A stretch of DNA of 64,000 nt from contig JAIOJX010000004.1 in the NCBI GenBank assembly GCA_022376925.1, positions 128,737,123 to 128,801,122 of the forward strand, read 5' to 3'. Both the position numbers and the translations under genes were made by a program. Position 1 is the first letter of the stretch, and each line of letters starts with the position of its first letter. Below the pieces are notes generated by a model. That model did no database searches and was not told where the DNA came from. It worked only from the letters and a program-made list of their open reading frames with translations. The DNA is from Tragulus kanchil (Eukaryota; Chordata; Mammalia; Artiodactyla; Tragulidae). Shown piece after piece: positions 45,997-57,469 of this stretch.

Positions 45997-48018
45997 GCTA
46001 TTCTCATCATAAATTGGCTTCCTCCAATTGTAGGTCTTTCTATAGGCAGACAAGTGTCAAGTCCTTTACATTCAAATCACTGTGATAATTATTTTTATTG
46101 TAAATGTATTAACTCATGACCAGTTTTATGTATCAGTCATATGAACTTGGCTAATATAAGTCCGGCTCTGTAAGCCTGATCATGGGTGAGCTGATCGTGG
46201 GTTTCTGCATCTGCAGGGCTGAGATAATATGGAATTCACCAAAGGAAGGCTCCATCCTGTAAGTGTTCCGGGGAGAGAACAGGCTGGCTTTCCCCTGGTG
46301 TGAACTACATCTACATAGCTTTCTCCATCTTGAAACAAAAATCGGTACATGGAAGATTGGACAAGGTCCTGTGTGTTTCCTCCTTACTTGCCACATGCTC
46401 CTTCCCTCCAGATGGCTCTGGATAGTAGAGTCCATTAATGTAAAGAGAAACTGCCCTGAGGCTGGCAGGCAGTTATAATGCCAAAATTGAGTCAATCTCA
46501 TTGTATTCAGCCTTTGAGGAGCCAAGAGTCAGCAGTTTTTTCTTTTTTCTTTTTTGGTAAAACTCCAGGCTGATGGCTCTAGATTGTGTATTTTTCTCTC
46601 TGTAAAATCTCAGTTAACAGTTTGCAGGAAACAGAAAAGATGCCCACACAAGCTGTGCTCCTGAAAGGTCTTCCAACCACAAAGTGTAAATTTCTCTCCA
46701 GAATCTGGGAGGTCTTACCTACTTAAAACAAAACAAAACAACTGCTTGCCATGCAGGTGGAATGCCTTGAGGAAGGGATTCAGTTTTTTATCTTGATGCT
46801 GATATCTCATGTATGACAGCTCCCCTATCCTGACCTGTGTCCTTTGCCCTGCTGAAACATAAACACAGGGTACTTAGCATTTTCCCAAAGTGCACATCCA
46901 TCTGGACAAAACTAAAAAAGAAAGTGTCAACCAGTCTAAAAAAGGAAAGAAGATCACTGTCCAAAGAGAAAGGGAACCTTGGCCAGTGGACTTCAAGTTT
47001 TCCGGTTCCATCAGTAAGATCATTCCTAAAACAAAGAGAGGAGTGACAGGTTGACTTGACCTCCTGTCAATCAATGGCTCAATCATCTGATTTTGTGCTG
47101 ACCTAGAGCTATTCTCATCATAAATTGGCTTCCTCCAATTGTAGGTCTTTCTATAGGCAGACAAGTGTCAAGTCCTTTACATTCAAATCACTGTGATAAT
47201 TATTTTTATTGTAAATGTATTAACTCATGACCAGTTTTATGTATCAGTCATATGAACTTGGCTAATATAAGTCCGGCTCTGTAAGCCTGATCATGGGTGA
47301 GCTGATCGTGGGTTTCTGCATCTGCAGGGCTGAGATAATATGGAATTCACCAAAGGAAGGCTCCATCCTGTAAGTGTTCCGGGGAGAGAACAGGCTGGCT
47401 TTCCCCTGGTGTGAACTACATCTACATAGCTTTCTCCATCTTGAAACAAAAATCGGTACATGGAAGATTGGACAAGGTCCTGTGTGTTTCCTCCTTACTT
47501 GCCACATGCTCCTTCCCTCCAGATGGCTCTGGATAGTAGAGTCCATTAATGTAAAGAGAAACTGCCCTGAGGCTGGCAGGCAGTTATAATGCCAAAATTG
47601 AGTCAATCTCATTGTATTCAGCCTTTGAGGAGCCAAGAGTCAGCAGTTTTTTCTTTTTTCTTTTTTGGTAAAACTCCAGGCTGATGGCTCTAGATTGTGT
47701 ATTTTTCTCTCTGTAAAATCTCAGTTAACAGTTTGCAGGAAACAGAAAAGATGCCCACACAAGCTGTGCTCCTGAAAGGTCTTCCAACCACAAAGTGTAA
47801 ATTTCTCTCCAGAATCTGGGAGGTCTTACCTACTTAAAACAAAACAAAACAACTGCTTGCCATGCAGGTGGAATGCCTTGAGGAAGGGATTCAGTTTTTT
47901 ATCTTGATGCTGATATCTCATGTATGACAGCTCCCCTATCCTGACCTGTGTCCTTTGCCCTGCTGAAACATAAACACAGGGTACTTAGCATTTTCCCAAA
48001 GTGCACATCCATCTGGAA
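45802..48018. repeat. D17: direct duplication, offset 1111-1115 bp
   Basis: Bases 45802-46915 recur at 46916-48018. The first 30 bp of copy 2 have an altered, shortened A/G stretch. Single-base drift at the end of copy 1 runs into A-rich filler. Confidence 0.97.
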
Positions 48019-48461
48019 CAGCTCTCATTTTTCCCACATCCAACTTTCATGCTGGACTTTTCATATGTGCTGTGGGGTCAGGTGTGGGAAAGAAGGGGTT
48101 GGAGGGACTGTACTTTTGTTAAGATCAACACTGTGATTGATCTACCTGCAATTTCTTCTAGCTATGTACCAGGGGATAAATGAGTCCATTAATGCAACCA
48201 CTTGGGTTGTGGGTGGCCGAAGACAGGGCTGGCCTGGATGACAAGGCAAGGAGTGGGGATTAGGCAGGAATGCATGAGGCATATCAGGACCTATGATGGT
48301 GGAAAAGTGCAGGCAGAAAAACCTATTGCTCCCAGAAGAGAATCAATAGAAATTAGACTCTGGGGAAACAAGAAAGAAGCCTGGACCAAAGGACACAACT
48401 ATTCAGGGGAGATGTGGAGTACACAGAAATGCCAGGACAGAAATGTCCCTGGGTGTAGCTT

Positions 48462-48548
48462 TGAAGAGACTGTATACTGGTGGGCTACAGTCCATGGGGT
48501 GGCAAAAGAGTCGGGCACGGCTGAGCAACTGAACAACAACAATAACCA
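48462..48548 (+). repeat. BOV-A2 SINE 3' fragment
   Basis: GGTGGGCTACAGTCCATGGGG, GCAAAAGAGTCGGGCACGGC, TGAGCAACTGAACAACAACAA. Only the tail third of the SINE is present. Confidence 0.85.
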
Positions 48549-48607
48549 ATGAACATAAGATCCAGGTATAGTCTGATAGAGGCTCTTCTGTACAGAGAAA
48601 GCCTGTT

Positions 48608-48730
48608 CATCTTTTTTTCTTTTTCTGACTGCACTGCATGACATGCAGAACTTCCCTGATCAGGGATCAAAACTACACCCCCTGTAGTAGAAGCACAGAA
48701 TCTTAACCACTGGACCACCAGGGAAGTCCT
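48608..48730 (-). repeat. tRNA-derived SINE, antisense (CHR/Bov-tA type)
   Basis: T-rich antisense tail, then CATGCAGAACTTCCCTGATC, AGGGATCAAAACTACACCCCC, CTTAACCACTGGACCACCAGG and GAAGTCC. Confidence 0.8.
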
Positions 48731-48734
48731 GAGA

Positions 48735-49262
48735 AAGTCTGTTTCGTTTTTTTTTTCTTAATTAGATCTATAAGATCAAAGATATTGATAGAAAAGTAAT
48801 TTCGTGATCAAACATAAAGTGTGGAAATTTAATGAATCAAGACAATATAAAGAAGTTTCAATTATTAAATTTAGAATGGTTTTGGTTGTCTTTGGAAATT
48901 GGCCCAGGGACCAAAGGAGTGCAGGGGTGTTGAGTGGGTTTTGTGGTAGAGGGTAAGAATTATGGTTCTTTTCTTCATCCTGCTGCTTCTGTGTCTTCAG
49001 AAAAAATTAGGGATCCTTCTGACTCCACCATGAAAGCTTGTGCTCCAGCCCCAGGGGTTCTATTGTCCAAAAGACCGAGGAATCCTTTCAGGGGCCTACC
49101 CTAGAGTTTACCAACCATAAGCCTTGTCAGTGATCACAGTCAACAGTCACTTGTGCCTCCCAAGTCCAGAACTCCAATAGTCTTAATAACACTCAATTTT
49201 CCAGAAGTGCAGCATAATGGTTACAGACTAGACTGCCTAAAATTGGACTCAGGTTCCTGCAC
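48735..49262. other. single-copy DNA, no gene seen
   Basis: No recognised repeat or coding content between the SINE at 48608 and the mariner. Confidence 0.45.
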
Positions 49263-49321
49263 TGAGTTATTGGGTTGATCAAAAAGTTCCTTTGGCTTTT
49301 AAGTATTAACACACATTTTTC

Positions 49322-51428
49322 ATTTTCACCAAGAATTTTATTGAACAATGTATTCACTGCTTTGTTCTACTACCTTCTGCCATTTTTCAGGCAACTTCAT
49401 ATTTCCATATTCCCCAACCTTTTTCTTTTTGAGAAAAGAACTCTTCCAGGTGCCTTTTATCATCCTCAGGAGATGGAAATTTTTTTCCATTAGAATTTTG
49501 TAAAAACCAAAATAAATGGAAATCCAAAGAAGTAATGTCTAGTGAATATAGTGGATGAATCATGACTTCCTAGTCAAGCTGTAACAGTCTTTGCCTGGTC
49601 ATCAAAGAAACATTCGGTCTTGCATTATCCTGAGGAAACATTACATGCTTTCTGTTGACTAACTCTGGATGCTTCCTGTTAAGTGCAGCTTTCAGTTGGC
49701 CTAACTGGGAGCAATACTTCTTGGAATTATTATCCAGTTTTCCAGAAGAAACTCAGAGGACTCTTTTCCAGTCCCACCATATTCACAACATCACCTTCTT
49801 TGGATGATGAACCCAAAGCTTTCGGTATGGTTGATGGTAGTTCATCTTGCTTACCCTATGATCTCTTTCTTTCCACATTATTTGACAGTAACCACTTTTC
49901 ATTGCCTGTCACAATTTGTTTTAAAAACAACATTTTCTTTACATTTCAGTAGAAATGTACAGAAATATGGTCAAGAAGGTTTTCTTCACTTAATTTCTGT
50001 GGAACCCAAACATCAAAGTGATTAACATAACCAACCTGCTGCAAATGATTTTCAATGCTTGATTTGGATATTTTCAGTATGTTGGCTATCTCCCAACTTG
50101 TATAATGTTGATTATTCTCAATCAATCTCTTGATTTGATCCCTATCAACTTCAACTGGTTTACTTCACCATGGAGCACTATCTAGTGAGAAATCTCTAGT
50201 GTGAAACGTCACCATACATTTTTGACACATCTGATCAATCATAGTACCTTCTCTATATACTACACAAATCTTTGGGGTTTTTTTTCTGTGTTTCAGTTGT
50301 GTTTTTAACCTTTCTCTTGAAATAATAAAGCATAATATCATGAAAATGTTGATTTTTCTTCTATCTTTAATATTAAAATGGCTACACAATTTTCACCAAG
50401 AATTTTATTGAACAATGTATTCACTGCTTTGTTCTATATTCCTTTTAATTCCCCAACCTTTTCTTTTTGAGAAAAGAACTCTTCCATGTTCCTTTTATCA
50501 TCCTCAGGAGATGGAAATTTTTTTCCATTAGAATTTTGTAAAAACCAAAATAAATGGAAATCCAAAGAAGTAATGTCTAGTGAATATAGTGGATGAATCA
50601 TGACTTCCTAGTCAAGCTGTAACAGTCTTTGCCTGGTCATCAAAGAAACATTCGGTCTTGCATTATCCTGAGGAAACATTACATGCTTTCTGTTGACTAA
50701 CTCTGGATGCTTCCTGTTAAGTGCAGCTTTCAGTTGGCCTAACTGGGAGCAATACTTCTTGGAATTATTATCCAGTTTTCCAGAAGAAACTCAGAGGACT
50801 CTTTTCCAGTCCCACCATATTCACAACATCACCTTCTTTGGATGATGAACCCAAAGCTTTCGGTATGGTTGATGGTAGTTCATCTTGCTTACCCTATGAT
50901 CTCTTTCTTTCCACATTATTTGACAGTAACCACTTTTCATTGCCTGTCACAATTTGTTTTAAAAACAACATTTTCTTTACATTTCAGTAGAAATGTACAG
51001 AAATATGGTCAAGAAGGTTTTCTTCACTTAATTTCTGTGGAACCCAAACATCAAAGTGATTAACATAACCAACCTGCTGCAAATGATTTTCAATGCTTGA
51101 TTTGGATATTTTCAGTATGTTGGCTATCTCCAACTTGTATAATGTTGATTATTCTCAATCAATCTCTTGATTTGATCCCTATCAACTTCAACTGGTTTAC
51201 TTCACCATGGAGCACTATCTAGTGAGAAATCTCTAGTGTGAAACGTCACCATACATTTTTGACACATCTGATCAATCATAGTACCTTCTCTATATACTAC
51301 ACAAATCTTTGGGGTTTTTTTTCTGTGTTTCAGTTGTGTTTTTAACCTTTCTCTTGAAATAATAAAGCATAATATCATGAAAATGTTGATTTTTCTTCTA
51401 TCTTTAATATTAAAATGGCTACACAAAA
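49322..51428. repeat. D18: direct duplication, offset 1038-1067 bp
   Basis: Bases 49322-50389 recur at 50390-51428. Copy 2 lacks about 29 bases in its first 90 bp (after GTTCTA). Copy 1 has an extra C near 50093. It lies wholly inside the mariner, so the element appears to contain most of itself twice. Confidence 0.97.
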
Positions 51429-51435
51429 ATTCACC

Positions 51436-51727
51436 AATTTTAAAAAATGATTTATTTGTTGCATTGGATCTTAGTTGTGGAATGCGGGATCTACCTTGTG
51501 GCATGCAGGATCTTTCCTTGCAGTGCATGGGCTTCTCCAATTGCAGAATATGGATTTCTCTCTAGTTGTAGGCATGGGGACTCTGGAACACGGGCTTGGT
51601 AATTGCAGCATTCTGGCTTCGTCACCCCATGGCATGTGGAGTTTTAGTTCCCCAATCAGAGACTGAACCCTCATTTCCTGCATTGTAAGGCAGATTCTTA
51701 ACCATTGAACCACCAACTAAGTCTCAA
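51436..51727 (-). repeat. tRNA-derived SINE, antisense, nested in mariner (CHR/Bov-tA type)
   Basis: TTTAAAAAATGATTTATTTG tail side, GATCTTAGTTGTGGAATGCG, GTTCCCCAATCAGAGACTGAAC and CTTAACCATTGAACCACCAAC. AAAATTTCAGCAATTTT on the right and AAAAATTCACCAATTTT on the left look like a diverged target-site duplication, so the SINE inserted after the mariner. Confidence 0.8.
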
Positions 51728-51911
51728 AATTTCAGCAATTTTGATAAGATGTTTTTAAATTCGTGCTGATGTATCAGCTCTCACAATATAATCTAACAAA
51801 ATTGTTTGGAATGAAGTTAAAGGTAACAGTGCTACCAGAGTCACCTTATGGAATTTTGGCCAACCCATTGCTAATAGAGCTACTCTCACATAAAGAGGGG
51901 ATTTATGCTGA

Positions 51912-52132
51912 CTTCATGGAGACCTAGTGGTGAAGAATCCATCTGCCAAGACAAGAGATGCAAGAAACGCAGGTTTGGTCCGTGGGTCAGGAAGATCCCT
52001 TTGAGGAGGAAACAGCAACCTACTCTAGTATTCTTTCCTGGAAAATTCTATGGACAGAGGAACCTGGTAGGTTAAAATCCATGGGGCTGTGAAGCGTTGG
52101 ACACAACTGAGGGACTGAATAACAACTACAAG
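51912..52132 (+). repeat. BOV-A2 SINE
   Basis: CTTCATGGAGACCTAGTGG head (diverged), CAGGAAGATCCCTTTGAGG, CTCTAGTATTCTTTCCTGG, GGAACCTGGTAGGTTAAAATCC and GACTGAATAACAAC tail. It starts about 40 bp past the mariner right end. Confidence 0.88.
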
Positions 52133-52419
52133 ATCAAAGACCTAGGCACATCTGTGCAAGAGCTGCCTGCCTACCTTGTTCTTCCTTCAGAACCTCTCCT
52201 GGCTGGTAGGACTTCTCTCCCTTACCAACTCCATCGCTACTTTATTGTCGCTCCCCTGCTGGTCACTTCTAGGGCTACCCTGACATGCTAACCTTCCTGT
52301 ACCAAGATTTATATTGTGTCCCATTGTGTACCACTCTGCCAGCTAGCTATCCACTAGAAACAAACTGGACCACATAGTTTCACAGAGGGTTAAATGGTGA
52401 CAATCTCTCTCAAGGAAAT

Positions 52420-52590
52420 AGGACTAGATAGTACTTAAGTGCTATGCCAAGTGATTTCACTTCATCTTCACAACAGTGATGAAGGAGTAATATCATTTGC
52501 CTTTTTTCAGAAAGAAATTAAAGCTAGAGGGAATAAATAACTCTGCTACAGTCACATCTTTAACAAGTGGCCAAACTAGATTTTAAAGCC
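52420..52590 (-). repeat. MIR SINE, antisense
   Basis: AGTACTTAAGTGCTATGCCAAG, TTCACTTCATCTTCACAACAG, CAGAAAGAAATTAAAGCTAGAGG and CAAGTGGCCAAACTAGATT follow antisense MIR. The right part recurs after the D19 junction. Confidence 0.65.
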
Positions 52591-52755
52591 ATGCATTTCC
52601 CCTACAGACTTTTTGCTCTTAACCATTATATAAGACTGCTTGAACCTTCAGACACTGCCCCCTTGATTAATCTTGAAACAGAGAAAATTTCTGGAAAAGA
52701 AACGTTTTTTTCAATGCTCCTTACATGATGCTACATAAGTAACTGCTTTTCAAAA

Positions 52756-53530
52756 TTTGTTGCTGTTCTTCAGTCACTAGGTCATGTCTGATTCTTTGTG
52801 ACCCCATGGACTACAGCACGCCAGGCTTCCCCATCTTTCACCATCTCCCAGAGCTTGCTCAAACTCATGTCCATTGAATCAGTGATGCCATCCAACCATC
52901 TTTTCCTCTGTCATCCCCTTCTCCTTCTGCCTTCAATCTTTCCCAGCATCAAGGTCTTTTCCAGTGAGTAGGCTCTTCACATCAGGTGGCCAAACAATTG
53001 GAGCTTCAGCGTCAGTCCTTCCAATGAATATTCAGGGTTGACTTCCTTTAGAATTGACTGGTTTGATCTCTTTGGCAGTCCAAGGGACTCTCAAGAATCT
53101 TCTCCATCACCACAGTTCAAAATCATCAGTACTTCGGTACTCAGCTTTCTTTATGGCTCAACTCTCACATCCATATGTGACTGGAAAAACCATAGCTTTG
53201 ACAATAGGGACTTCTGTCAGTAAAGCAATGTCTCTGCTTTTTAATACACTGTCTAGGTTGGCCATAACTTTTCTTCCAAGGAACAAATGTCTTTTAATTT
53301 CATGGCTGTAGCCACTGTCTGCTGTGATTTTGGAGCCCAAGAAAATTAAGTTTTTCACTGTTTCTATTGTTTCCCCATCTATTTGCCAAAGGAAGTGATG
53401 GGACTGGATGCCAAGATCTTAGTTTTTTGAATGTTGAGTTTTAAGCCAGCAGTTTCAGTCTCCTCTTTCACCTTCATCAAGAGGTTCTCTAGTTCCTCTT
53501 CTCTTTCTGCCATAAAGCTGGTTCAAAGAC
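52756..53530 (-). mobile_element. BovB LINE 3' region, antisense, about 0.77 kb
   Basis: Starts at GTTGCTGTTCTTCAGTCAC (3' end) and runs back into the reverse-transcriptase ORF. The minus frame 53158-53358 reads LIFLGSKITADSGYSHEIKR, LGRKVMANLDSVLKSRDIAL and VKAMVFPVTYGCES, matching BovB upstream of the segment seen at 38412. It continues to TTCTGCCATAAAGCTGG. 5'-truncated and inactive. Confidence 0.9.
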
Positions 53531-53854
53531 TATTTACTAACCAATTTAATGGGTTATAAACAGTATTTCGTTAAAAGATGAAGGAGTAATATCATTTGCC
53601 TTTTTTCAGAAAGAAATTAAAGCTAGAGGGAATAAATAACTCTGCTACAGTCACATCTTTAACAAGTGGCCAAACTAGATTTTAAAGCCATGCATTTCCC
53701 CTACAGACTTTTTGCTCTTAACCATTATATAAGACTGCTTGAACCTTCAGACACTGCCCCCTTGATTAATCTTGAAACAGAGAAAATTTCTGGAAAAGAA
53801 ACGTTTTTCTCAATGCTCCTTACATGATGCTACATAAGTAACTGCTTTTCAAAA

Positions 53855-54622
53855 TTTGTTGCTGTTCTTCAGTCACTAGGTCATGTCTGATTCTTTGTGA
53901 CCCCATGGACTACAGCACGCCAGGCTTCCCCATCTTTCACCATCTCCCAGAGCTTGCTCAAACTCATGTCCATTGAATCAGTGATGCCATCCAACCATCT
54001 TTTCCTCTGTCATCCCCTTCTCCTTCTGCCTTCAATCTTTCCCAGCATCAAGGTCTTTTCCAGTGAGTAGGCTCTTCACATCAGGTGGCCAAACAATTGG
54101 AGCTTCAGCGTCAGTCCTTCCAATGAATATTCAGGGTTGACTTCCTTTAGAATTGACTGGTTTGATCTCTTTGGCAGTCCAAGGGACTCTCAAGAATCTT
54201 CTCCATCACCACAGTTCAAAATCATCAGTACTTCGGTACTCAGCTTTCTTTATGGCTCAACTCTCACATCCATATGTGACTGGAAAAACCATAGCTTTGA
54301 CAATAGGGACTTCTGTCAGTAAAGCAATGTCTCTGCTTTTTAATACACTGTCTAGGTTGGCCATAACTTTTCTTCCAAGGAACAAATGTCTTTTAATTTC
54401 ATGGCTGTAGCCACTGTCTGCTGTGATTTTGGAGCCCAAGAAAATTAAGTTTTTCACTGTTTCTATTGTTTCCCCATCTATTTGCCAAAGGAAGTGATGG
54501 GACTGGATGCCAAGATCTTAGTTTTTTTGAATGTTGAGTTTTAAGACAGCTTTTTTACTTTCCTCTTTCACCTTCGTCAGGAGGATCTTTAGTTCCTCTT
54601 TGCTTTCTGCCATAAGGGTGGT
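53855..54622 (-). mobile_element. BovB LINE 3' region, D19 second copy
   Basis: Matches 52756-53530 at an offset of 1099, except for the terminal part nearest the ORF core, which is altered. Confidence 0.9.
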
Positions 54623-54679
54623 TCAAAGACTATTTACTAACCAATTTAATGGGTTATAAACAGTATTCCTAAAATGAAG

Positions 54680-54935
54680 AGCTTCCCTTGTGGTCCAGTT
54701 GGTAAAGAGTCCACCTTGCAGAGCAAGGGGCACTGGTTCAATCCCTGGCCTGGGAAGATCCCATGAACTGTAGAGTGGTTGGATGGGTGTGTCCAATTAG
54801 GAGCCAGTGCTCTGGAACACATGTGCCCAGAGCCAGTGCTCTGCAACGAGAGAGGCCACTGAAATGGAAGGTCCCCACAGGCTGAAGAATAGAGATGGAT
54901 GAAAACTTAAAAAACCAATAAAAGAGGCCAAAATT
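54680..54935 (+). repeat. Bov-tA-type SINE
   Basis: GCTTCCCTTGTGGTCCAGTTGG, CCACCTTGCAGAGCAAGGGGC, ACTGGTTCAATCCCTGGCC, GAGCCAGTGCTCTGGAACAC, CAACGAGAGAGGCCACTG and an A-rich tail. Confidence 0.87.
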
Positions 54936-55199
54936 AAATATGTATATATTAAAAAAATTAAAATGAAATAAACAAGAATGTAATAGAATAGAAAATACCA
55001 GGGGGTGTGGCACATATAAAAATAAATGTTATTCTAGTAAACTTTTTTTTCAGTTTTGTGTATGTGCAAACATTTGTGTGTTGTGTGTTATGTGTTAACA
55101 TAGATGCATATGTATTTGTACATGAGTACCAACATCAGTAAAATTGCACAATGTACTTTTCTTAATTGATGCATAGTTGATTTATAATATTGTATTTTA

Positions 55200-55203
<4 letters not shown>

Positions 55204-55237
<34 letters not shown>
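55204..55237. repeat. (TG)n microsatellite
   Basis: About 16 TG units. The D20 copy at 56335-56371 is about two units longer. Confidence 0.95.
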
Positions 55238-55239
<2 letters not shown>

Positions 55240-55410
55240 GTTGCTTAGTTAGACTGTAGCCCACCAGGCCCCTCTGTGCATGGAATTTCCAAGGTGAGAA
55301 AACTGGAGTAGGTTGCCATTTCCTACCTCACGGGGTCTTCCCAACCCAAGGATTAAGCTCATGTCTCCTGCATTGTTGGTGGATTCTTTACCACTGAGGC
55401 ATCAGGGAAG

Positions 55411-55415
<5 letters not shown>
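55238..55415 (-). repeat. BOV-A2-type SINE, antisense, between TG and CA runs
   Basis: GTTGCTTAGTTAGACTGTAGCCC, CACCAGGCCCCTCTGTGCATGG, GAGTAGGTTGCCATTTCC, GGTCTTCCCAACCCAAGG and GAGGCATCAGGGAAGTC. Confidence 0.85.

Positions 55416-55443
<28 letters not shown>
55416..55443. repeat. (CA)n microsatellite
   Basis: About 13 CA units, complementary to the TG run 180 bp upstream. Followed by TATATATA-rich DNA to 55507. Longer in the second copy (56551-56582). Confidence 0.95.
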
Positions 55444-55447
<4 letters not shown>

Positions 55448-55810
55448 CATATATGTGTGTGTATGGGTATATATATATATACAAAATATATGTATATATA
55501 TATATATTCCTTTTACATTCTTATCCATTACAGGTTATTATAGGATACTGAATAGAGTTCTTTGCTATACAATAGGTCTTTTTTTTTGTTTTTTATTTTT
55601 CTGTTAATCCCAAACTCTGAATTTATCTCTCTCCACCCACTCACCCCACCTCCAGACAATGTCCTAACTCGGTAGTCGACAGCTTTTACTTTCCTCTTTC
55701 ACCTTCGTCAGGAGGATCTTTAGTTCCTCTTTGCTTTCTGCCATAAGGGTGGTTCAAAGACTATTTACTAACCAATTTAATGGGTTATAAACAGTATTCC
55801 TAAAATGAAG

Positions 55811-56066
55811 AGCTTCCCTTGTGGTCCAGTTGGTAAAGAGTCCACCTTGCAGAGCAAGGGGCACTGGTTCAATCCCTGGCCTGGGAAGATCCCATGAACT
55901 GTAGAGTGGTTGGATGGGTGTGTCCAATTAGGAGCCAGTGCTCTGGAACACATGTGCCCAGAGCCAGTGCTCTGCAACGAGAGAGGCCACTGAAATGGAA
56001 GGTCCCCACAGGCTGAAGAATAGAGATGGATGAAAACTTAAAAAACCAATAAAAGAGGCCAAAATT
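55811..56066 (+). repeat. Bov-tA-type SINE, D20 second copy
   Basis: Matches 54680-54935 at an offset of 1131. Confidence 0.87.
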
Positions 56067-56330
56067 AAATATGTATATATTAAAAAAATTAAAATGAAAT
56101 AAACAAGAATGTAATAGAATAGAAAATACCAGGGGGTGTGGCACATATAAAAATAAATGTTATTCTAGTAAACTTTTTTTTCAGTTTTGTGTATGTGCAA
56201 ACATTTGTGTGTTGTGTGTTATGTGTTAACATAGATGCATATGTATTTGTACATGAGTACCAACATCAGTAAAATTGCACAATGTACTTTTCTTAATTGA
56301 TGCATAGTTGATTTATAATATTGTATTTTA

Positions 56331-56371
<41 letters not shown>

Positions 56372-56374
<3 letters not shown>

Positions 56375-56545
56375 GTTGCTTAGTTAGACTGTAGCCCACC
56401 AGGCCCCTCTGTGCATGGAATTTCCAAGGTGAGAAAACTGGAGTAGGTTGCCATTTCCTACCTCACGGGGTCTTCCCAACCCAAGGATTAAGCTCATGTC
56501 TCCTGCATTGTTGGTGGATTCTTTACCACTGAGGCATCAGGGAAG

Positions 56546-56550
<5 letters not shown>
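56372..56550 (-). repeat. BOV-A2-type SINE, D20 second copy
   Basis: Matches 55238-55415 and is again flanked by TG (56335) and CA (56551) runs. Confidence 0.85.
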
Positions 56551-56586
<36 letters not shown>

Positions 56587-56832
56587 CATATATATGTGTG
56601 TGTATGGGTATATATATATATACATATATATATGTGTATATATATATATATTCCTTTTTACATTCTTATCCATTACAGGTTATTATAGGATACTGAATAG
56701 AGTTCTTTTTGCTATACAATAGGTCTTTGTTGTTTATCTGTTTCATATATAGTAGTGTGTATCTGTTAATCCCAAACTCTGAATTTATTCCTCCTCTCCA
56801 CCCACTCACCCCCACCTCCAGACAATGTGCTC

Positions 56833-57465
56833 TTAACTGCGGGTCAAGGTCAAATGAGTTTGTTTCACACTTGCGTGCTGGATTAATCTGCTTCCTCCTT
56901 TATCTGGCCCTGGAGGCAGAGAGCTTTGCATACAGCTACACTGGCCTGAGTTCAACTCAGTCCTCTGTTTAGGGCTCCTGCCTGACTCTTAAGAGAAGCA
57001 AGGCCCCATGGGAAAACTGCTCTCAGAAAATGTTCTCCTCCACTTTCCCCCAGCCCCTCCACTCTGCACGTCCTGAAGGCAGGGTAGCAACATGGGCCAG
57101 ACTAATCAGGAGTCTGTAAGGACTCCAAACATAGTATGAACTTTAGATATTAGTGATATTCACATGATGACTTTTTCAGTGGATGGAAACAATAGAGACA
57201 GATCTTAGTTAGTAAGAACTAGTTAAATTATAGCCCAAAACAGCATTGTCTATAAGACCGATCTATGAGCAATGTTATAAATTAAAAAGTGAATTTAACA
57301 ACATGTAAGGGTGAAATTCTTGCTCTTTGTCCTAACCATCAGAATTTCTATTTAGTTATGACCATGTCAATAGGATAGTTGAGACCAGGACTGCTCTGAT
57401 CAACCACTGGCCAATAAACATGAGGGCTAACATTGGTTAATTTTAATACATGGTAACTCAACAAA
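56833..57465. other. single-copy DNA, no gene seen
   Basis: Not duplicated. No recognised repeat. The plus frame ending at 56972 is short and partly L1-derived. Confidence 0.45.
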
Positions 57466-57469
57466 TGAA

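Larger units (their letters stand above)
43575..48450. other. unidentified DNA duplicated as D16 and D17, no gene confirmed
   Basis: Over 2.5 kb of non-redundant sequence with no recognised ruminant SINE or LINE. The minus-strand frame 46151-46525 (124 codons, repeated at 47262-47636) is the longest here, but it matches no family I know and has no supporting exon signals. Confidence 0.4.
49266..51873 (-). mobile_element. decayed mariner (Tc1/mariner) DNA transposon, antisense, interrupted
   Basis: The left end TTGGGTTGATCAAAAAGTTCC and the right end TTTTGGCCAACCCA are recognisable inverted termini of the mariner type that begins TTGGGTTGGCCAAAAAGTT. Reading the minus strand through frameshifts and stops shows transposase blocks in order: SWEIANILKISKSSIENHL (helix-turn-helix), VPQKLSEENLLDHIS, IVTGNEKWLL (family motif near the first catalytic Asp, here Asn) and FFSQKEKG. 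The gene is broken by many stops. D18 adds about 1.04 kb of redundancy and a SINE sits near the right end, so the true element is about 1.3 kb plus the SINE. Confidence 0.85.
52478..54672. repeat. D19: direct duplication, offset 1099 bp
   Basis: Bases 52478-53576 recur at 53577-54672. In the last 130 bp of copy 1 (53447-53576) the BovB sequence differs from copy 2 at many positions, as in D13. A T-run/C difference lies at 52709 against 53808. Confidence 0.96.
55150..55625. repeat. L1-derived segment split by microsatellites and SINE
   Basis: GCATAGTTGATTTATAATATTG on the left, and CATTCTTATCCATTACAGG, ATACTGAATAGAGTTC and GTTAATCCCAAACTCTGAATTTAT on the right, belong to the same artiodactyl L1 segment as 43095. 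Repeated at 56285-56800. Confidence 0.55.
54545..56832. repeat. D20: direct duplication, offset 1131-1133 bp at the left
   Basis: Bases 54545-55677 recur from 55678. The (TG)n, (CA)n and (TA)n runs are longer in copy 2. Copy 1 lacks about 30 bases near 55590 and a few near its end (55660-55677), so copy 2 looks the truer version. Confidence 0.97.
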
